From: Aquimarina amphilecti | GTDB taxonomy: Bacteria > Bacteroidota > Bacteroidia > Flavobacteriales > Flavobacteriaceae | NCBI RefSeq assembly: GCF_900109375.1 | Contig: NZ_FOAB01000002.1 | Span: forward strand, 558,001-622,000 | Length of the DNA: 64,000 bases | Reading direction: 5' to 3' | Shown here: in pieces, positions 61,001 through 64,000 of the stretch | How the letters are laid out: each line of letters begins with the position of its first letter | Position numbering within the stretch: the stretch's first letter is position 1 | The notes under the pieces: model-generated | What the model was told of the DNA's origin: nothing | Seen by the model: only the letters and a program-made list of their open reading frames with translations | Database searches by the model: none | Made by a program: the position numbers and the translations under genes

Positions 61001-63432
61001 TTTTTAACTTTTAGTTTATCTATTAAATTTTCTATTTTGTTTATTCCTTTTTCTGTGAGTGAAAGTATTTCTTTAGGTTCTAATTCATAATCGTCTTGAT
61101 GTTCTAAGGTGTCTAAAATCGGAATAATTTCTTTCGCTTTTATCTGTTTGAACATTGGTAACATTTTATGAGCTAGTCTTTTAATTTGTTCAAAGTCTTG
61201 ATGTTTGATGGCAGCTTTTAGTTCCTTTATGTGTTCGGTTGTGCTGTTACAAAAAGTTTCTAAAATTGCATAAAGAGATTCAGAATCTCCTTGAGCAAAA
61301 AGCATCAAGTCATTTAAAGAGTAATTAGAATCTTTTTCCTGTTCAGATGTATTATTTTCATAATCTAGATTGACATCAACAGTTTTAATTTTTAAAACAC
61401 CAGCAATTAGGCCTATTAAAGCTTGCGGAGCATATGGTTTACGAAGGCTTCCAGAAAAACCTGCATCTTCATATTCTGATTCAGAAACAGCGGTTCTACC
61501 CGATAACGCGATGATCGGCAGATCTTTATAATAAGAGTTGTTCTGAATTTCTTTCAGCAGTCCAAAACCATCCATCTTTGGCATTTGTATATCAGTTAGG
61601 ATTAAATCATATGTCTTTTTGTTTAGAAGCTCTAAAGCATCTACTCCGTTTTCTGCAATATCATATGACAAACCTATTAAGGACACAACTTCACTAGTTA
61701 AATCTAGTTGGCTGAGATCATCATCTACTATAAGGACCTTTTTGTTTGTAAAATGTTGAATTTCTACAGATTCATTGTCTTCTTCAGTAATTTGAGATTT
61801 AGCAAGTTCAATAGGAATACAAAATGTAAAATTACTTCCTTTATCAGCCTCACTTTCTAATTTGATTTTTCCATTAAGTAATTTGATTATTTTTTTAGTG
61901 ATTGCTAAACCTAAGCCAAAACCGCCATACTTTTTTTCTGTATCATCATCTCCTTGAGAGAATTCTTCGAAAATATATTTTTGTTGTTCCTGTGTGATTC
62001 CTATTCCAGTATCTTTTACCGAGATGACAAGTTCTTTTTCTGCAAGTCCATTTTCTTTTATTTGACCGTCTATTGAAATGGATCCTTGATCAGTAAATTT
62101 ATAAGCGTTGTTCAGTAGATTAGTAAGAACTTGTTTGATTCTAAATGGATCTCCTAAATACTGCTTATTTAGTTTTTTATCTACGTTTATGAAAATCTCT
62201 AGGTTTTTGGTGTCATTTACAGGAATGATACTAGTAATGGTGTTTTCTATTAATTTTATAGGAGAGAATGGTAATTTTTCGATAACCATTCTACCTGCTT
62301 CAAGTTTAGATAAATCTAATAGATCATTTACTAAATGTAGAATATAGTCTGAGGATTTTTTAAGGTGACCTAAATAATGTTTTTGCTTGTTGTTTAAGCC
62401 TGTTTTTTCTAATAAATCAGAATACCCAATAACTGTATTTAAAGGAGAACGAAGATCATGAGTTACTGTATTTATTAATGATTCTCTGGTTTTTAATAGG
62501 GATTCTTTATAAGTTTTTTCTGCCTCTAACTCGTTTCTATATTTTTGACTCTTTGATACATCTTTGGTGATCAAAAAGAGAAAAGTAATGGCAATTATTA
62601 AGCTAATTGCAGTAATGATGATAATGAAATGAGCAGTTTTATCAAGAATATTATTAGATCGTTCTAGTTTTGCAACATATTCTCTTCTCTCATTATCTTC
62701 TATAGCGGCCATTAAATCTCGAAGCTGTCGAGTGATAATTTGATCATTCTTTAAAAGTTTATTTTCTCTAGCTTTGATCTGTCTTTGATATCTTCTTTCT
62801 TTTTCTTCAGCACCTGAAAGTGCTTGATAAATGGATCTGGCAATAGAATCAATAGTTTGATTGGTTAAACGTTCTTCATTATCTTTTCTAGTATATTCAA
62901 GCCAAGCTATGATAGCCTCTTTTTTCTGAGGACTATATTTTCTAAAGCGTTTATCATAATTGGTATAATTTCCAAAGTTTTCATTCTTCTTTAATTGATC
63001 CATTACATTTTCTTGCAACCCTTTTTCTTTACTTTGCTCATAAATAGCAATAAGTTTTTCAAAATTTTGATTTTTATTGTCAATCAAGATTTTAATACTG
63101 TCAATTTTTCTGGATTGTAATGTGTCAAGAGACATCGTACTAACTTTATCTATAGTCCCTATGATAGAATCAATTTTTGTTTTATAGTTTTTGAATTTCT
63201 CTGTATCCGAAGTTTGGATGATATTTCTCGTTAGACTTTCCGCTTCGTAAAGACCGGTTATGGCCTCGCCAACTAAGAAAAGTTTTTCGTTATTATCATT
63301 TTTTATTTTTGTGATTTCAGAATAATTGCTAAACTGCCTGTAGATCACCCAAAAAGCAATTACCGCAAGTACAATTGCTAGTGTGTATCCTGCAATTATT
63401 TTTAACGTAATAGAACGTTTTGTATTTTTCAT
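60997..63432 (-). CDS. Hybrid sensor histidine kinase with receiver and Hpt domains
   Basis: 811 residues. Transmembrane helices at ~8-28 and ~268-290 enclose a helical periplasmic sensor of CHASE3-like type. Then HisKA (THDLRSPLNT), HATPase (N box LLNNAYKF, G1 DTGIGIT, G2 GGFGLGLAI), receiver (ILTDIQMPKMDG) and a C-terminal Hpt domain (His in LAHKMLP). A full phosphorelay in one chain; the output is probably the neighbouring NtrC-type regulator, which has its own receiver. Confidence 0.94.
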   Translation of the reverse strand: MKNTKRSITLKIIAGYTLAIVLAVIAFWVIYRQFSNYSEITKIKNDNNEKLFLVGEAITGLYEAESLTRNIIQTSDTEKFKNYKTKIDSIIGTIDKVSTMSLDTLQSRKIDSIKILIDNKNQNFEKLIAIYEQSKEKGLQENVMDQLKKNENFGNYTNYDKRFRKYSPQKKEAIIAWLEYTRKDNEERLTNQTIDSIARSIYQALSGAEEKERRYQRQIKARENKLLKNDQIITRQLRDLMAAIEDNERREYVAKLERSNNILDKTAHFIIIITAISLIIAITFLFLITKDVSKSQKYRNELEAEKTYKESLLKTRESLINTVTHDLRSPLNTVIGYSDLLEKTGLNNKQKHYLGHLKKSSDYILHLVNDLLDLSKLEAGRMVIEKLPFSPIKLIENTITSIIPVNDTKNLEIFINVDKKLNKQYLGDPFRIKQVLTNLLNNAYKFTDQGSISIDGQIKENGLAEKELVISVKDTGIGITQEQQKYIFEEFSQGDDDTEKKYGGFGLGLAITKKIIKLLNGKIKLESEADKGSNFTFCIPIELAKSQITEEDNESVEIQHFTNKKVLIVDDDLSQLDLTSEVVSLIGLSYDIAENGVDALELLNKKTYDLILTDIQMPKMDGFGLLKEIQNNSYYKDLPIIALSGRTAVSESEYEDAGFSGSLRKPYAPQALIGLIAGVLKIKTVDVNLDYENNTSEQEKDSNYSLNDLMLFAQGDSESLYAILETFCNSTTEHIKELKAAIKHQDFEQIKRLAHKMLPMFKQIKAKEIIPILDTLEHQDDYELEPKEILSLTEKGINKIENLIDKLKVKN

Positions 63433-63506
63433 ACTATACTAACTTCAAAAAAACGGAAGCATTGTTTTTATCTTTAATAAAGTTACAATAAATGAATTAA
63501 ACATAG

Positions 63507-63514
63507 TATTTTTG
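63507..63514 (+). promoter_or_regulatory. -7 box (TATTTTTG) ahead of the TPP riboswitch
   Basis: Exact TANNTTTG match. The predicted start site (~63520) is immediately 5' of the riboswitch P1 stem. Confidence 0.6.
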
Positions 63515-63525
63515 CGGCAAAATCT

Positions 63526-63620
63526 CAAAGGGGTGCGAAATCTTGAAAAAAAACTTTTCCTGGATAAAGCTGAGATCATACCCGATGAACCTGGGCAGGT
63601 AATGCTGCCAAGGGACGCTA
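63526..63620 (+). ncRNA. TPP riboswitch (THI element)
   Basis: Contains the conserved THI-box blocks in order: GGGGTGC (63529-63535), GCTGAGATCATACCC (63569-63583), GATGAACCTG and GGTAATGCTGCCAAGGGA. It binds thiamine pyrophosphate. It sits 130 nt upstream of the TonB-dependent receptor gene; a short hairpin (TATCC-TT-GGATA, about 63630-63645) follows and may be part of the expression platform. Confidence 0.95.
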
Positions 63621-63750
63621 TAAGTTATTAATATCCTTGGATAATAGTACTTTAGGGAATAATAATTATGCTTGTTATACAGTGTAATTAGGTCAAATTA
63701 ATTTTAATCGTTGAATAATTACTCCTTTTATTCGTAACAATATTTTACGA

Positions 63751-64000
63751 ATGAAAAACATATTGTTTTATCTCATCATCTTTTTAGTGAGCCTACAAAT
63801 CTCGGCTCAGGAAAAGCAAAAAGATTCCATAACTAATAAAGTTGAAAAACTAGATGAAGTTCTAGTTAAATCTGTTCGTGTTGATGCAGATTCACCAATA
63901 ACACATTCTAATCTTTCTAAAGAAGAATTAGCTACTCGTAATCTTGGTCAGGATATACCAATATTACTTAATTATTTGCCAGGAGTTGTAACCACTACAG
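63751..64000 (+). CDS. TonB-dependent receptor, 3'-truncated by the window edge
   Basis: Only the first ~83 codons are visible. Signal peptide (ILFYLIIFLVSLQISAQ), a TonB-box-like EVLVKSVRVD, and the start of a plug domain (GQDIPILLNYLPGVV). There is no carboxypeptidase-regulatory domain before the plug. The TPP riboswitch upstream marks it as an outer-membrane importer for thiamine or a thiamine precursor, in keeping with THI-regulated receptors known in Bacteroidota. Confidence 0.9.
   Translation, partial: MKNILFYLIIFLVSLQISAQEKQKDSITNKVEKLDEVLVKSVRVDADSPITHSNLSKEELATRNLGQDIPILLNYLPGVVTTT

Overview
The window looks like a chromosomal segment of a low-GC marine member of the Flavobacteriaceae (Bacteroidota), perhaps close to Aquimarina. 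The family call rests on gliding genes gldE and gldD, Bacteroidota-type -7 promoter boxes (TANNTTTG, sometimes with TTTG 19-21 bp upstream), the near absence of Shine-Dalgarno sequences, ribosomal protein L21 with a C-terminal helix-hairpin-helix extension, a TonB-dependent receptor under a TPP riboswitch, and many membrane-anchored AraC and LytTR regulators. The genus is a guess. I saw no tRNA, rRNA, insertion sequence or CRISPR array.

Layout. 1-7.9 kb: a 5'-truncated SGNH hydrolase, a sterol-desaturase-like membrane enzyme, atpD-atpC, a membrane LytTR regulator followed by three direct repeats and an alpha/beta hydrolase, and a lipoprotein. 8-15.7 kb: S9 peptidase, GNAT, DEAD-box helicase, metallophosphoesterase, and a DUF2975-DUF2975-HTH operon with two matching operators. 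15.8-23.7 kb: biotin genes bioF-bioD-bioA, then (after a lipoprotein and a Coa1-like gene) a beta-ketoacyl synthase, bioB and a cupin/JmjC-like protein. 23.8-26.5 kb: an AraC regulator and an S41 peptidase.

26.5-41 kb is the accessory core: a secreted-peptide locus. It holds at least ten short precursors with double-glycine leaders on the minus strand (28.0-32.0 kb), an aspartyl protease with a PDZ-like end in the longest precursor operon, and a transporter operon (HlyD adaptor, C39-peptidase ABC exporter, small HTH protein, 54-residue protein). An AraC/TPR membrane regulator lies upstream, followed by an Asp-rich double-glycine peptide directly before a prolyl oligopeptidase lipoprotein. A separate Thr/Cys-rich lanthipeptide-like precursor and a leaderless precursor remnant lie at 26.5-26.9 kb. 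Four precursor promoters carry a 15-bp palindrome TCTCA-N5-TGAGA (one arm has a mismatch), each exactly 11 bp from a -7-like box. A different paired direct repeat flanks the AraC/TPR gene, at the transporter promoter on one side and the Asp-rich peptide promoter on the other. Together these suggest two regulatory circuits for one peptide-secretion system.

41-64 kb is mostly housekeeping: RNase G, a 29-residue basic protein, HU, mutY-ssb-gldE-gldD, an EamA transporter, an M16 peptidase pair (one catalytic, one without the zinc motif), rplU-rpmA, ahcY, a phosphopantetheinyl transferase, a thiamine-binding/PnuC/NadR-like kinase/DUF4301/ArfB operon, an NtrC-type regulator convergent with a hybrid histidine kinase, and finally the TPP riboswitch with the start of its TonB-dependent receptor.
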